Assembly: GCA_022510785.1 (NCBI GenBank)
Contig: JAFLSV010000017.1
Location: 1 to 41,263, forward strand
Reading direction: 5' to 3'
Length of the DNA stretch: 41,263 nucleotides
DNA from: Desulfovibrionaceae bacterium
GTDB taxonomy: Bacteria; Desulfobacterota; Desulfovibrionia; Desulfovibrionales; Desulfovibrionaceae
In this document: positions 26,201 through 34,903 of the stretch, in pieces
Layout of the letters: every line of letters starts with the position of its first letter
Position numbering within the stretch: position 1 is the stretch's first letter
Notes under the pieces: generated by a model
The model's database searches: none
The model's input: only the letters and a program-made list of their open reading frames with translations
What the model was told of the DNA's origin: nothing
Made by a program: the position numbers and the translations under genes

Positions 26201-26614
26201 CCCCTGCCCGTGCAGGACGCGGAGGCCGCCGAGCCTGACCTGACCCAGGCCCTCGCCTGGTATGCGGCCCTGCCGGAAACAGCCCGCCATCTTGCCTTCG
26301 GCACCCCGGAACGCACTCTGCTGGACACGGAGGGTCACGCCCACCGGGTCGACCTGCTGGTGGATGACGGCACTGAACTGGTCGCCGTCGAATACAAGAC
26401 CGGGACAGCCGGCGTGTTGCCCAACCCGGCCCACAGCGCCCAGCTGCGCGGCTATGTGGAGCTGCTGCGCGCCGCTTCGGGCCGCCCCGCGCACGGCGAG
26501 CTGATCTATCTGGACAGGCGCGAGCGCTTTGTTCTGAACAGCGAGGGCGGCATGGTCAGAATGCGTGAGGCGGACGGGATGGCGGATGCGCGTCCGTCAA
26601 AGGCGGCACCATGA
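23210..26614 (+). CDS. addA: AddA-like ATP-dependent helicase/nuclease
   Basis: 1134 residues; the ATG overlaps the end of pfk. It has a UvrD/Rep superfamily-1 helicase: Walker A ASAGSGKT at 16-23, AITFTNFAASEMKER (motif Ia), DEFQDTS at 384-390 (Walker B), GDVKQAIYGWRGG (motif III), MTIHKAKGLEAEVV (motif V) and VYVAWTRA (motif VI). The C-terminal RecB-type PD-(D/E)XK nuclease shows RGTLMHHCLERL, VDLLVDDG and VEYKTG with Glu1061 and Lys1063. With AddB it unwinds and resects double-strand breaks for RecA loading and degrades foreign linear DNA. Its stop overlaps the addB start (ATGA). Confidence 0.92.
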   Translation: MADSTAERPPLLQIRASAGSGKTHALTENFLSLLAGARSETASGCHAARPGVHAWPEIMAITFTNFAASEMKERVLGRLKNIALKAIPPENGWDAARAGRAVSALLRDFGSLNIRTIDSLLHLLVRLAALDLNLAPDFESCFDDNELFAPLLDDLAERAREGDPELTGVFTEACRQIARDPRYTGFLAGNLVRGRIAELASYFLLHQGDPRLNRLASSGEIAAHLAALRADLRARARALQKALDRAGLDVRQDLRKVLTKCADCEDRELPVESAMLSKSCLDECLKKASWGMAPPACEDLYARVREAAARLREDGEVLQSALGYMPFVRLARRLLNELESFQRSARMAAASRMPALAGLILNADYGVNEAFCRMGSRLTHILVDEFQDTSEGQWKALKPLVMEALARGGSLTIAGDVKQAIYGWRGGEAALFDSVPRDSDLRRIVPHPGIESLPCNRRSLNAVVEWNNAVFSQLADAKRAREILSLMLPAETGTALMDEAVKLLCATFADASQTTLPEKSGGMVRLSMLPGDDPAAAAALLPERVAELGKRRSWGSICVLTRSNQQTSEAASLLLERGIPVVTQGSLLLAEQPLIIQLVALLAFLNAPEDDTAFWSVLAGTDLLPDPSTLSAPGAAAPAALDAAELNDWAARTAGRSCSLAQAFQADFPLHWELLFAPLHDAAGLLTPYDTVCEIFRRWQVPARHPQAEGFLLRFLEMLHGAEQRGLCDLAGFLDYWKEHGGEERAPLPASMNAVRIMTIHKAKGLEAEVVIMPWHTFLIRPGNELTCAGADGLEVVAPLRKAMDEPYAGALLKTAREALHLVYVAWTRAVSELHCFLPEESANPMIQALNSLLAPLLGTARRAENGDYVFGDHAEGSPGTKPGPAALSAGGESPCPEKEALPGGDLPTAGAPPERSSPGLTEDPHEPWRPMAWLPRLRIFRTPLQDWLDDNPRSREAKRRGTLMHHCLERLRITGRTEASAREDAAQAVRHGLRTFPLPVQDAEAAEPDLTQALAWYAALPETARHLAFGTPERTLLDTEGHAHRVDLLVDDGTELVAVEYKTGTAGVLPNPAHSAQLRGYVELLRAASGRPAHGELIYLDRRERFVLNSEGGMVRMREADGMADARPSKAAP

Positions 26615-29600
26615 CGTGTTCCGTGGATTCCAGGCGGGAGCCGGGGAAACAGCCCTTTGTCGTCGTGCCCTGGAACGCCGACTTTCTGGACGCCGTGCGC
26701 GCCGTTGTCTCTGACGCGACGGACGGCAAACCTGACAGGGCAGTGGTAGTCTTCCCCCACAGCCGCCCCAAGCGCTATCTGATGGACGGCTACCGGCGGC
26801 AGGCCAGACTGCCCCTGCTTCTGCCCCGCCTTATGACCGGACAGGAACTGCGGGAGTGGTGCCGCGAGGCGTGGAGCGCCAACGGCGTCCAGCCGCGCCG
26901 GGCCGATGTGCTGGATCGCGTGGCCCTGCTGTGGGACAGCGTGAACCGCATTGCCCGTAATCCCGCGCGGAACAGCTCCCTCAACAGGCTGATCGCGGGG
27001 GGCATGACCAGCTTTTTCCCCTGGGGCGTGCGCCTGGACTGCCTGCTGGAAGAATGCCTCGCCCAGATGGTGGACGCCCAGGATCTGCGCCACGCCGAAG
27101 GTGAAGTGGAGCCCTTTGCCGCCGCTCTCTTGGGCGAGCTGCGCGGCATCCGCGAAGACTACCTGCGCGCGCTGGCAGACCAGAACCTGACCACGCCCGG
27201 CCTGGACGCCCACGCGGCAGCCGGCTATGCCCTGCGAAACCCGGAACCGCCCCCGTTCATGCGGGATAAGGTTCTGGTGCTGGCGGGCTTTGTCAGCCTG
27301 ACCAGGGCCGAAGATATCCTGCTGCGCTTTTTCTGGAATCACGGGGCGCTGATCTGCCTGCACAGCGATCCCGCCCTGGCTGAAGGCCGGGCGCACTGGG
27401 CCTGCGAGAATCATGCCGCCTGGATCAGGCGCTGGGGAGCGGACTGCCGCGTTTTCGGCTCCATCCCCGGACGGCGGCCGCGCCTGCATTTCTTCGCCGG
27501 GTATGACCTGCACTCCCAGCTGCGGGAACTGCGCGCCCAGCTTGCGCGCCATGAGCGGGAGGACAGGACGGCGGACGGCACCGGGGCCGATGCCGTGGTA
27601 CTGCCTCACCCGGCCCTGCTCATGCCCACCCTGCACCATCTGCCCCGCAAGGACATCAATATTTCCCTGGGCTATCCGCTGGATCGCTCGCTGCTGGCCC
27701 GGCTTCTTGAAACGGTGTTTCGCGTGCGCGAAAAGCGCCGCCCCGACGGCCGGACACACTGGAGGCCCCTGCTGGATTTGATCCGTCACCCCTATGTGCG
27801 CATGCTGCGCCTGCCGCCGGACGCGCCGGGCTCCGCCCCGTCCTCCGGGGGCAGGCCCCTGCGCCCTTTGCTGCGCATGCTGGAAGGCCGCCTGCGATCC
27901 GGCACCAGACTGGCGAACCCCGCCGCGCTGGTGACCGACCTGCTGGAGAAGATACGCGGCGGCAAGGGCTCCGGCCCGGCAACGGGCGGCGACATCGACG
28001 AAGCCCTGGGGCACGGCCTCGAACATGTCATGGCCGTGCTGGTGGAAAACTGGAGCCGTGTGGAGACCCTGCGCGGAGCCGCCGCCGCCCTGGCCGCCCT
28101 GTGCGACCTGCTGCTGACCTATGGCCGGCCCATCTGGCCGCGCTTTCCCTTGGACGCGGAATGCCTGTTCCGGCTCATGCAGAGGCTTGTTCCCCAACTG
28201 GCCGATAACGCGCTGGCGGACGACGCGCTGCCCCCGGACACGCTGTTTGCCATGATCCGGCAAAGACTGGGGGATGAGCGCGTCCCCTTTGAGGCTGATC
28301 CGCTCACCGGCCTGCAGGTGCTGGGGATGCTGGAAACGCGCCTCCTGCGCTTTGATCGGGTCTACCTCATGGATCTCACCGAGGACGCGCTGCCCGGCGC
28401 GCCGCGGCATGACCCGCTGCTGCCCGATACCCTGCGCGGCCTGCTGGGCCTGCCCGACACCCGCCAGCGCGAAATGCTGGCCGCCCATACCTTTCACCGG
28501 CTGGCGGCCGGCGCCAGGGATCTGTATCTGTTCTGGCAGGAGGGGGTGGAAAGTTCGGGCCTGCTGGACAGCAAAAAGGTGCGTTCCCGCTTTGTGGAAG
28601 AGGCGTTGTGGTTGGAGGAAAAAAACGCGGGCAGGCGCCTGGCCCCCGGCGAGGCTCCCCTGCGGGCGGCGGCTTTTCCCCTGGTGATCCCCTCACGGCG
28701 GGACAGGGCCGTGATCGCCCGCAGCGAACGCGTGGCCGCCAAAATGGAAGAGCTGCTGGCCGCCCCCCTGGCCCCCACCCTGCTGGAGGCCTATATCCGC
28801 TGCCCGGCCCGCTTTTTCTGGGAGCGGCTGTGCGCCATCCGCCCCCTGGGCGAAGTTCATGAAGGCGACGATCCCAGCGGGGTGGGCGACCTGCTGCACA
28901 CGGTTCTGCGGCGGGCCTATGAGCCGTATGTCGGCCGCACGGTGCGCCGGGGCGACATCGACGAGGCACGCCTGAAAGCCCTGTTCCGCGAAAGTCTGGA
29001 TGCCTGGGAAGGGCGCGAAAATCTGCCGGCTGAAAGCCTGCTGATGCTGAAAGAGACCGGCCCGCTCCGGCTCAGCCGCTTTCTGGAAAATCAGCCGGAC
29101 GAGGCGTATGAGCTGCTGGAAGTTGAGGCGACACACACAGCCCGGCTGGAGGCGGCAGGACACCCGCATGTGCTGTACGGCACGCTGGATCGGGTGGATG
29201 CGCGGCCTGAAGGCGACATCATCCTCGACTACAAAAGCGGCCGCTCCATCAAAGTGGCGCCCCCCGCGTTCTGGCTCGGGGATGATGTGTGGGAACGCAT
29301 GGAAGACTGGGCTCCCGGCCCGGAGGATCCCCTGCCCGGGCTGGCCGACGCTCTGCCCGGGATTCAGCTGCCGTGCTATCTGTATCTCTACAGCCACGGG
29401 AATCCCCCGGACGAACCACGAGCCGCGGCCGACGCCGCCTGGATCCATCTGGCCGGCGACGGCAAGGAAATATCCCTTTTGGGGTCAAAAATCAGCGCCG
29501 AAGACCGCGCCTTCATTCTGAACACGCGCATTCCCGCCCTGCTGCGCTTTGTGCTGACCCACATGCGAAACGCGCCGGAGCTGCGCCCCCAGCCAGGCCG

Positions 29601-29640
29601 GCACTGCCAGTGGTGCCCGTATACAGGGGCGTGCCGCTGA
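26611..29640 (+). CDS. addB: AddB-like nuclease subunit with FeS cluster
   Basis: 1009 residues, translationally coupled to addA by ATGA. The N-terminal ~700 residues are a diverged helicase-like region without an intact Walker A, as in AddB. The C-terminal RecB-type nuclease has GDLLHTVLRRAYEP, then LDRVDA, and ILDYKSG. Four Cys for the [4Fe-4S] staple are present: Cys731 (YIRCPARFFW) before the nuclease, and Cys999, Cys1002 and Cys1008 (C-x2-C-x5-C) at the extreme C-terminus. This is the AddB arrangement. AddB recognises Chi-like sequences in characterised systems and cuts one strand. Confidence 0.9.
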   Translation: MTCSVDSRREPGKQPFVVVPWNADFLDAVRAVVSDATDGKPDRAVVVFPHSRPKRYLMDGYRRQARLPLLLPRLMTGQELREWCREAWSANGVQPRRADVLDRVALLWDSVNRIARNPARNSSLNRLIAGGMTSFFPWGVRLDCLLEECLAQMVDAQDLRHAEGEVEPFAAALLGELRGIREDYLRALADQNLTTPGLDAHAAAGYALRNPEPPPFMRDKVLVLAGFVSLTRAEDILLRFFWNHGALICLHSDPALAEGRAHWACENHAAWIRRWGADCRVFGSIPGRRPRLHFFAGYDLHSQLRELRAQLARHEREDRTADGTGADAVVLPHPALLMPTLHHLPRKDINISLGYPLDRSLLARLLETVFRVREKRRPDGRTHWRPLLDLIRHPYVRMLRLPPDAPGSAPSSGGRPLRPLLRMLEGRLRSGTRLANPAALVTDLLEKIRGGKGSGPATGGDIDEALGHGLEHVMAVLVENWSRVETLRGAAAALAALCDLLLTYGRPIWPRFPLDAECLFRLMQRLVPQLADNALADDALPPDTLFAMIRQRLGDERVPFEADPLTGLQVLGMLETRLLRFDRVYLMDLTEDALPGAPRHDPLLPDTLRGLLGLPDTRQREMLAAHTFHRLAAGARDLYLFWQEGVESSGLLDSKKVRSRFVEEALWLEEKNAGRRLAPGEAPLRAAAFPLVIPSRRDRAVIARSERVAAKMEELLAAPLAPTLLEAYIRCPARFFWERLCAIRPLGEVHEGDDPSGVGDLLHTVLRRAYEPYVGRTVRRGDIDEARLKALFRESLDAWEGRENLPAESLLMLKETGPLRLSRFLENQPDEAYELLEVEATHTARLEAAGHPHVLYGTLDRVDARPEGDIILDYKSGRSIKVAPPAFWLGDDVWERMEDWAPGPEDPLPGLADALPGIQLPCYLYLYSHGNPPDEPRAAADAAWIHLAGDGKEISLLGSKISAEDRAFILNTRIPALLRFVLTHMRNAPELRPQPGRHCQWCPYTGACR

Positions 29641-29826
29641 CGGCCCGGGCATGTTTTCGCCTCCCTGGCAGCGCCCGGCGATCACCCCTGTGATGCGCTT
29701 AAAAATTTTCTGATACTTCAAAGCGCCTCACCGCGCCTTATGGGGTGACAAGACACGCCGAAAGCGTTAGTATGCTCTTAACTGCCACTGCCCGCACACC
29801 GATTCCGCTGACGCGAAGGAACGCCT

Positions 29827-31503
29827 ATGCCCACGCACACCGAAGAACTCCGTTTCCCCGTTGCTTCCAGCGAAGCCTTGTGGGAATGGCATGTGCCTTC
29901 CGACCGCATAACGCTGAGCGCGGGAGCCCTCCAGGCCCTGCGGCTGGACGAGGCGCCGGCCACCATGGACGCCTTCCTCGAAAACATACCAGCCGAATTT
30001 CTTGCCTCCATCGACAAAAGCCGCCGCATCCTGCTGTCCACGCCGACCGAAAACTTTCTGGAATACTGTTATCCCTTTGCCGGGCTTCTGCTCCGGGAAC
30101 GCCTTATGGTTCTGGCCCGGGACGATGCCGGGCACCCGGTGCGCGTGCTGGGGCAATGCACCGTGATGGGCGAATACCGCTCGTCGCAGGACTGGGCCGG
30201 CGCCATATCCTCCGGGTGGGGGTTCTGGAGCTATGACGTGCGCGCCCAGCTCATTTCCCTGGATGCCCGGTGCGCCGAACTGCTCGGCTTCAAGCCCGAA
30301 CCCCGCGTCATGAAACAGTCGGCATGGCGCGACCGCCTGAAAGACGACGGACAGTACGCCACATCCATGGAAAAAATTGTGGCGAGCGCCGAAAGCGACG
30401 ACATATTTGAGCATCTGCTTCATGTCAGACGGGAAAACGATGAATATACCCTGATAGACCTGCATGGGGCCGTTCTGGATCGCGGCATTGGCGGCCGGGC
30501 CCTGCTGATGGCGGGCAGCATGCGCAGCGCCATCGGCATTTCGGCGGTCAGCGAGCCCGACGACCAGGTGCGCAAGCGCCTGCTTCTGGCGCTCAACGTG
30601 TCGGGCGACGGCCTGTGGGACTGGGATGGCACGACGGGCAAGGTGTACCACAGCCCCCACTATCTTTCCATGCTGGGCTATCCGGCCTCGGAATCACTGA
30701 CCAGCATTGACACGTGGAACGCCCGGCTTCACCCGGATGACTACGCGAAGGTGGTGTCCATCCGGCGCACCATGATAGAAAAGCCCGAAATGGGCGATAA
30801 TTACGAGTGCACCTACCGCCTGCGCAAGTCCGACGGTTCCTGGGTCTGGCTTTCAAGCCGGGGCTATGTCATCCACCGTGACGCGCACGGCAGGGCCACC
30901 CGCATGGTGGGCCTGAACACGGATATCACCGCGGCCCAGAGCGAGCGCGAACATCTGGAGGAACTGGTCAAGAATGATGCCCTGACGGGCCTTCGCAGCC
31001 GCGCCTTTTGCGATCTGGAAGTGGAAAATATCGAGCGCGCCCGGCTGCGGCCCATCAGTGTCATTTCCTGTGACGTCAACGGCCTCAAGCTGATCAACGA
31101 CTACATGGGGCACGCCGCCGGGGACGAGCTGCTGTGCAGGGCGGCCTCCCTGCTGCGTGAGCCCCTGCGCATAACCGACTGCGTGGCCCGCATGGGCGGC
31201 GATGAATTTGTGCTTCTGCTGCTCGGCTGCGGCCAGGCCAAGGCCGAAGACATCCTGAACCGGATCCAGCAGGGCTGTGAAACCGCCAACTCGCGCGGGG
31301 ACATGCCCGTGCTGATTTCCTTTGGGCTGGCTTCCAGCAGCGATCCGACGGTTCCCGTATCCAAACTCATGCACGACGCGGATCGGATCATGCTCCAGAA
31401 CAAAAACCTCCATCGCGCTGAATCCCAGCGCCTCATCAAAAACTGGATCGAAAGCAACAAAAACGTGATCGTCTCGCTGAAAGACAGCCGCTATGAAGGC
31501 TGA
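29827..31503 (+). CDS. Soluble PAS-PAS-PAS diguanylate cyclase
   Basis: 558 residues; AAGGA lies 7 bases before the ATG. No signal peptide or membrane helix is seen, so it is cytoplasmic. Three PAS-like units are likely: ~10-125 (weak), ~130-240 (WGFWSYDVRAQLISLDARCAELLGF region, moderate) and ~255-385 (clear, with WDWDGTTGKVYHSPHYLSMLGY and a PAC end RMVGLNTDIT). A GGDEF domain follows at ~395-540 with intact GGDEF at 457-461 and Asp/Asn positions in DVNGLKLIND. The inhibitory I-site RxxD (R448-D451), five residues before GGDEF, is intact. It should make c-di-GMP and be product-inhibited. The sensed signal is unknown. Confidence 0.9.
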   Translation: MPTHTEELRFPVASSEALWEWHVPSDRITLSAGALQALRLDEAPATMDAFLENIPAEFLASIDKSRRILLSTPTENFLEYCYPFAGLLLRERLMVLARDDAGHPVRVLGQCTVMGEYRSSQDWAGAISSGWGFWSYDVRAQLISLDARCAELLGFKPEPRVMKQSAWRDRLKDDGQYATSMEKIVASAESDDIFEHLLHVRRENDEYTLIDLHGAVLDRGIGGRALLMAGSMRSAIGISAVSEPDDQVRKRLLLALNVSGDGLWDWDGTTGKVYHSPHYLSMLGYPASESLTSIDTWNARLHPDDYAKVVSIRRTMIEKPEMGDNYECTYRLRKSDGSWVWLSSRGYVIHRDAHGRATRMVGLNTDITAAQSEREHLEELVKNDALTGLRSRAFCDLEVENIERARLRPISVISCDVNGLKLINDYMGHAAGDELLCRAASLLREPLRITDCVARMGGDEFVLLLLGCGQAKAEDILNRIQQGCETANSRGDMPVLISFGLASSSDPTVPVSKLMHDADRIMLQNKNLHRAESQRLIKNWIESNKNVIVSLKDSRYEG

Positions 31504-31563
31504 CTGCCGGGCTTAACGGCGCCGCCTGCCGGGGGGCTGGCATTTTCGCGCCGCCACGGGTCA

Positions 31564-31591
31564 AGAAGGGAGGGAATATTCCCTCCCTTCT
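31564..31591. terminator. 28-bp perfect palindrome, bidirectional terminator
   Basis: Two exact 14-base arms (AGAAGGGAGGGAAT and its complement) lie midway between the convergent cyclase and ahcY genes. A T-rich stretch follows on the plus strand (GATTTCTG). Position and strength fit a terminator used from both sides. Confidence 0.8.
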
Positions 31592-31632
31592 GATTTCTGT
31601 CCGTTCAGGCCGCCCGGGCCTTTTTCACGGCT

Positions 31633-33057
31633 TTAGTAGCGGTACAGTTCGGACTTGTACGGCCCTTCCACCGGCACGCCGATATAGGCGGCCTGCTGCG
31701 GGGTCAGGGTGGTCAGCTTCGCGCCCAGACGGCCGAGATGCAGGCGGGCGACCTCTTCATCCAGCTTTTTGGGCAGGGTGTACACTCTGGTTTCCAGCCG
31801 GGTCGTGGCCAGTTCCATCTGGGCCAGAACCTGGTTGGTGAAGGAATTGGACATGACAAAGCTGGGGTGGCCGGTGGCGCAGCCAAGGTTCACCAGGCGG
31901 CCTTCGGCCAGCACCAGAATGGAACGGCCGCTGGGCAGAGTCCACTTGTCCACCTGGGGCTTGATTTCCATGCGCGCGCAGCCGGGGGTGGATTCCAGCC
32001 AGGCCATGTCTATTTCGTTGTCGAAGTGGCCGATATTGCACACGATGGCCTCGTCCTTCATGCCCATCATGTGCTGCCCGGTGATGACGTGATAGTTGCC
32101 CGTGGCGGTGACATAAATATCGGCGAGCGGCAGAGCGTCTTCCACCGTGGTGACCTCATAGCCTTCCATGGCGGCCTGCAGGGCGCAGATGGGGTCAATT
32201 TCGGTGATCAGAACCCGCGCGCCAAAACCGCGCATGGACTGGGCGCACCCCTTGCCCACATCGCCATAGCCGCACACCAGCACCACCTTGCCCGCCACCA
32301 TGATGTCGGTGGCCCGCTTGATGCCGTCGGCCAGGGATTCGCGGCAGCCGTACAGATTGTCGAACTTGGATTTCGTCACGGAATCGTTGACATTGATGGC
32401 CGGGAAGAGCAGGCGCCCTTCCTTTTCCATCTGGTACAGGCGATGAACCCCGGTGGTGGTTTCTTCAGAAACGCCCTTGACGCGGGCGGCCACATCCTGC
32501 CAGCGGCGGGGATTGGCGGCGTAGGACAGGGCCAGCCGTTCCATGATAATGGATTCTTCCTTGTTGGCGGGTGTTTTCCTGAGCAGATCGGGGTTCTTTT
32601 CCACCGCCACGCCCTGATGGATCAAAAGCGTGGCGTCACCACCGTCGTCCACGATGAGATCGGGGCCGGAGCCGTCGGGCCAGGTCAGGGCCATTTCGGT
32701 GCACCACCAGTAATCCTCCAGGGATTCGCCCTTCCAGGCGAAAACCTTGGCGTATCCCTGTTTGGCAATGGCCGCGGCCGCGTGATCCTGGGTGGAAAAA
32801 ATATTGCACGAGGCCCAGCGGATGTCCGCGCCCAGTTCATGCAGGGTGCGGATGAGCATGGCCGTCTGAATGGTCATGTGCAGCGAGCCGGTGATTTTAA
32901 GGCCCTTGAGGGGCTTTGTGCCGGCGTAGCGGCGGATGAGCTCCATCAGGCCGGGCATTTCGCGTTCGGAAAGCTGCATTTCCTTTGTGCCGAATTCGGC
33001 CAGAGACGCGTCGGCCACGGCGCAGGACAGGGAAAGATCAAGAGGTTTGGCGGGCAT
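31633..33057 (-). CDS. ahcY: S-adenosylhomocysteine hydrolase (adenosylhomocysteinase)
   Basis: 474 residues from the ATG at 33057; GGAGG lies 7 bases upstream. Typical family blocks are present: [15 protein letters not shown] near 50, [21 protein letters not shown] near 225, the NAD-binding [10 protein letters not shown] from 263, and [11 protein letters not shown] near 335; the C-terminus [12 protein letters not shown] ... PYKSELYRY ends with the NAD-contacting Lys and Tyr. The ~470-residue length is the bacterial type with an insertion. It splits SAH to homocysteine and adenosine with bound NAD, keeping methylation reactions uninhibited. It lies 72 bases behind sahR on the same strand and is probably co-transcribed with it. 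Confidence 0.97.
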   Translation of the reverse strand: MPAKPLDLSLSCAVADASLAEFGTKEMQLSEREMPGLMELIRRYAGTKPLKGLKITGSLHMTIQTAMLIRTLHELGADIRWASCNIFSTQDHAAAAIAKQGYAKVFAWKGESLEDYWWCTEMALTWPDGSGPDLIVDDGGDATLLIHQGVAVEKNPDLLRKTPANKEESIIMERLALSYAANPRRWQDVAARVKGVSEETTTGVHRLYQMEKEGRLLFPAINVNDSVTKSKFDNLYGCRESLADGIKRATDIMVAGKVVLVCGYGDVGKGCAQSMRGFGARVLITEIDPICALQAAMEGYEVTTVEDALPLADIYVTATGNYHVITGQHMMGMKDEAIVCNIGHFDNEIDMAWLESTPGCARMEIKPQVDKWTLPSGRSILVLAEGRLVNLGCATGHPSFVMSNSFTNQVLAQMELATTRLETRVYTLPKKLDEEVARLHLGRLGAKLTTLTPQQAAYIGVPVEGPYKSELYRY

Positions 33058-33129
33058 GAAAGGCCTCCGTAAGAGATAGGGTTCACAAAAAACGGGTCAG
33101 GACGGAGCCCGCCCGCGCACCGGTACAGG

Positions 33130-34080
33130 TCACAAAGCCCCATCGCGCTTGCGGGCCAGCACCAGATGCAGGGACAGGCCCATTTTCAGCTCCCGCCGGC
33201 GGTAGTCCACAGGCTCGAAAGCGGCCGCCGCGAGGGCGTCAGTCAGTTCCTCGCGGGTAAAACCAAGCCAGCGATCGCCGTAGACGCTGCGCATGGTCTC
33301 ATCCTGGTGACGATCAAAGTCCGTCACCAGAGCCAGTCCGCCGGAGCGCAGCACCCGGGCCATTTCACGGATGGCCGCCTCGGGGCGGGAAAGATGGTGC
33401 AACACCAGGTTGATGCAGGCGAAATCCGCCTCGGCATCGCGCAGGGGCAGGTGATCCAGCTCGCCGATGCGCAGGGACAGGGCCGCCTCGTCCCTGGCAT
33501 CCTCAGCGCCGGACGCGCGGCCAAAGCGGCGGCGGGCCAGCTCCAGCATGCGCGGCGAACCGTCCACGCCAATAAGCTGCGCGCTGACATCACGCAGACG
33601 CTCCAGCACCTCGCCGGTGCCGCAGCCCAGATCCACGGCAATGGCGCAGCCCGCGGGCACGGCCCGGCGCACGGCGTCAGGCAGGCAAAAATCACCCAAA
33701 ACCTTGCGGTTGAGTTCGTCCCAGTCCTCGGCAATGCTGTTGAAAAACTGCCGGGTCTTGAGCGCCCGCTCCTCAATGATGCGGGCGGCCATGTCCAGAT
33801 CGGCGCGGCCTTCCTCACCGGCAAAGTTCAGCACAGCATCCAGAAAGTCCCGATGCGGCCCGGCCCCGGCCGCGGAATAAAAAACCCACAGCCCGTCGCG
33901 CCGGGCGCGCAGCAAACCGGCTTCGGTCAATATCTTCAGATGGCGCGATACCCGCGATTGCCCCATGCCCAGCAGACTGACCAGCTCGTTGACCGAAAGC
34001 TCATAGCGCTGCAGAACCAGCGCGAGCCGCAGCCGTGTTTCATCCGCCAGAGCCTTCAGATGGCGCAGGGTATCCGACAT
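33130..34080 (-). CDS. sahR: SahR-type ArsR regulator with SAM-methyltransferase-like domain
   Basis: 316 residues from the ATG at 34080, with AAGGTG upstream. Residues 1-~85 are an ArsR-family winged helix (LADETRLRLALVLQ, VNELVSLLGMGQSRVSRHLKIL). No metal-binding Cys pair is seen. Residues ~130-310 are a class I SAM-dependent methyltransferase fold with motif I DLGCGTGEVLERL from Asp150. This two-domain architecture next to ahcY is that of SahR, a proteobacterial repressor that binds S-adenosylhomocysteine and controls SAM-cycle genes. It is expected to regulate itself and ahcY; a promoter with an overlapping dyad lies upstream. A plain ArsR-fused methyltransferase remains possible. Confidence 0.85.
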   Translation of the reverse strand: MSDTLRHLKALADETRLRLALVLQRYELSVNELVSLLGMGQSRVSRHLKILTEAGLLRARRDGLWVFYSAAGAGPHRDFLDAVLNFAGEEGRADLDMAARIIEERALKTRQFFNSIAEDWDELNRKVLGDFCLPDAVRRAVPAGCAIAVDLGCGTGEVLERLRDVSAQLIGVDGSPRMLELARRRFGRASGAEDARDEAALSLRIGELDHLPLRDAEADFACINLVLHHLSRPEAAIREMARVLRSGGLALVTDFDRHQDETMRSVYGDRWLGFTREELTDALAAAAFEPVDYRRRELKMGLSLHLVLARKRDGAL

Positions 34081-34107
34081 GATTCAGCACCTTGAATTGC
34101 CAAGTAT

Positions 34108-34123
34108 ATCAAATTTTGTTGAT
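34108..34123. promoter_or_regulatory. Candidate SahR operator
   Basis: ATCAA (34108-34112) and TTGAT (34119-34123) form a dyad around ATTTTG, within an AT-rich tract. It begins two bases after the -10 box of the sahR promoter, where a bound repressor would block transcription. Confidence 0.55.
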
Positions 34124-34125
34124 GC

Positions 34126-34154
34126 TATATATCAGTCCATCGGCATATAGTCAA
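34126..34154 (-). promoter_or_regulatory. sahR-ahcY promoter
   Basis: On the minus strand TTGACT (34154-34149, 5/6) and TATATA (34131-34126, 4/6) are exactly 17 bases apart. It lies 46 bases before the sahR ATG. Confidence 0.65.
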
Positions 34155-34278
34155 GCACTCTGCCCCCCATCAGGCGCCAGCATGCAAAACCGGCCGAGAC
34201 CGCGCCCGCCCGCGCCGCGCGGACAAAGCCCAAACAAGGCCGCCCGAAAGCGGCCCGGCAGGCGGAAATTCCGGGTGC

Positions 34279-34704
34279 CTACTGAAAATGGATACTGGAC
34301 TGAATGCCCGGCGTCACGGTCAGATACACCGATGCGTGACTGCCCGGAAAACGCCGCACAAATTCGCGGGCCACGGCCTCCCTGGCCGCCCGCGCTTCCC
34401 CGCTTTCCTTAAAGTCCAGAAAAACGACCACATTGCGTTCCCGGACAAGGCCGCGCTCTGGATGCGCCCATTCGCCGTGAGCCTCCCGCACCACGCAATA
34501 GCCCTCCCTGAAAGCCGGGGTCAGCACCTCACGGGCGAAGGCGCTGAACTGCTCATCCGTCACGGCCCTTTTGCCGTAGCCCAGTCCGAAGATCATCCGC
34601 AGGGAGGCGTCGTAGTCATAGATCCGATCTCCCTCGGCGCGGGCGACGGAACATACGGCGCCCAGCAGAGCGCACAAACTGAGCGATATCACAAATTTTT
34701 TCAT
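34279..34704 (-). CDS. Exported DUF3574-family protein
   Basis: 141 residues from the ATG at 34704, with GAGGTGAG upstream. The signal peptide spans residues 1-~23 (FVISLSLCALLGAVCSVARA). The mature domain matches DUF3574: RMIFGLGYGKRAVTDEQF, then VLTPAFREGYCVVREAHGEW, and RERNVVVFLDF. Its function is unknown; the domain is small, periplasmic and has a ferredoxin-like pattern of strands and helices. It stands alone between sahR and hypF. Confidence 0.75.
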   Translation of the reverse strand: MKKFVISLSLCALLGAVCSVARAEGDRIYDYDASLRMIFGLGYGKRAVTDEQFSAFAREVLTPAFREGYCVVREAHGEWAHPERGLVRERNVVVFLDFKESGEARAAREAVAREFVRRFPGSHASVYLTVTPGIQSSIHFQ

Positions 34705-34903
34705 AGACTCACCTCGTGGTGGAAAAGGATTGGAACGGCGCCCTGGCCGCTCCCTCTTTTCCTGTACACCACAAAACCCGCATCTGCCCAGCAAATAACA
34801 CGAAGAGCCGGGAGCCCGCGGGCGGGAAGCCCGGCCGGCGCTGGCAGCCCCCGCACGGGAACGGGAGGCGCCGCTGCCGTGTTGCGCTTGGCAGGCCGGA
34901 CGG

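Noticed and set aside
33058..33129. SAH riboswitch before ahcY
   Set aside because: The gap is only 72 bases and shows none of the conserved pairing of that riboswitch; regulation by SahR explains the locus.
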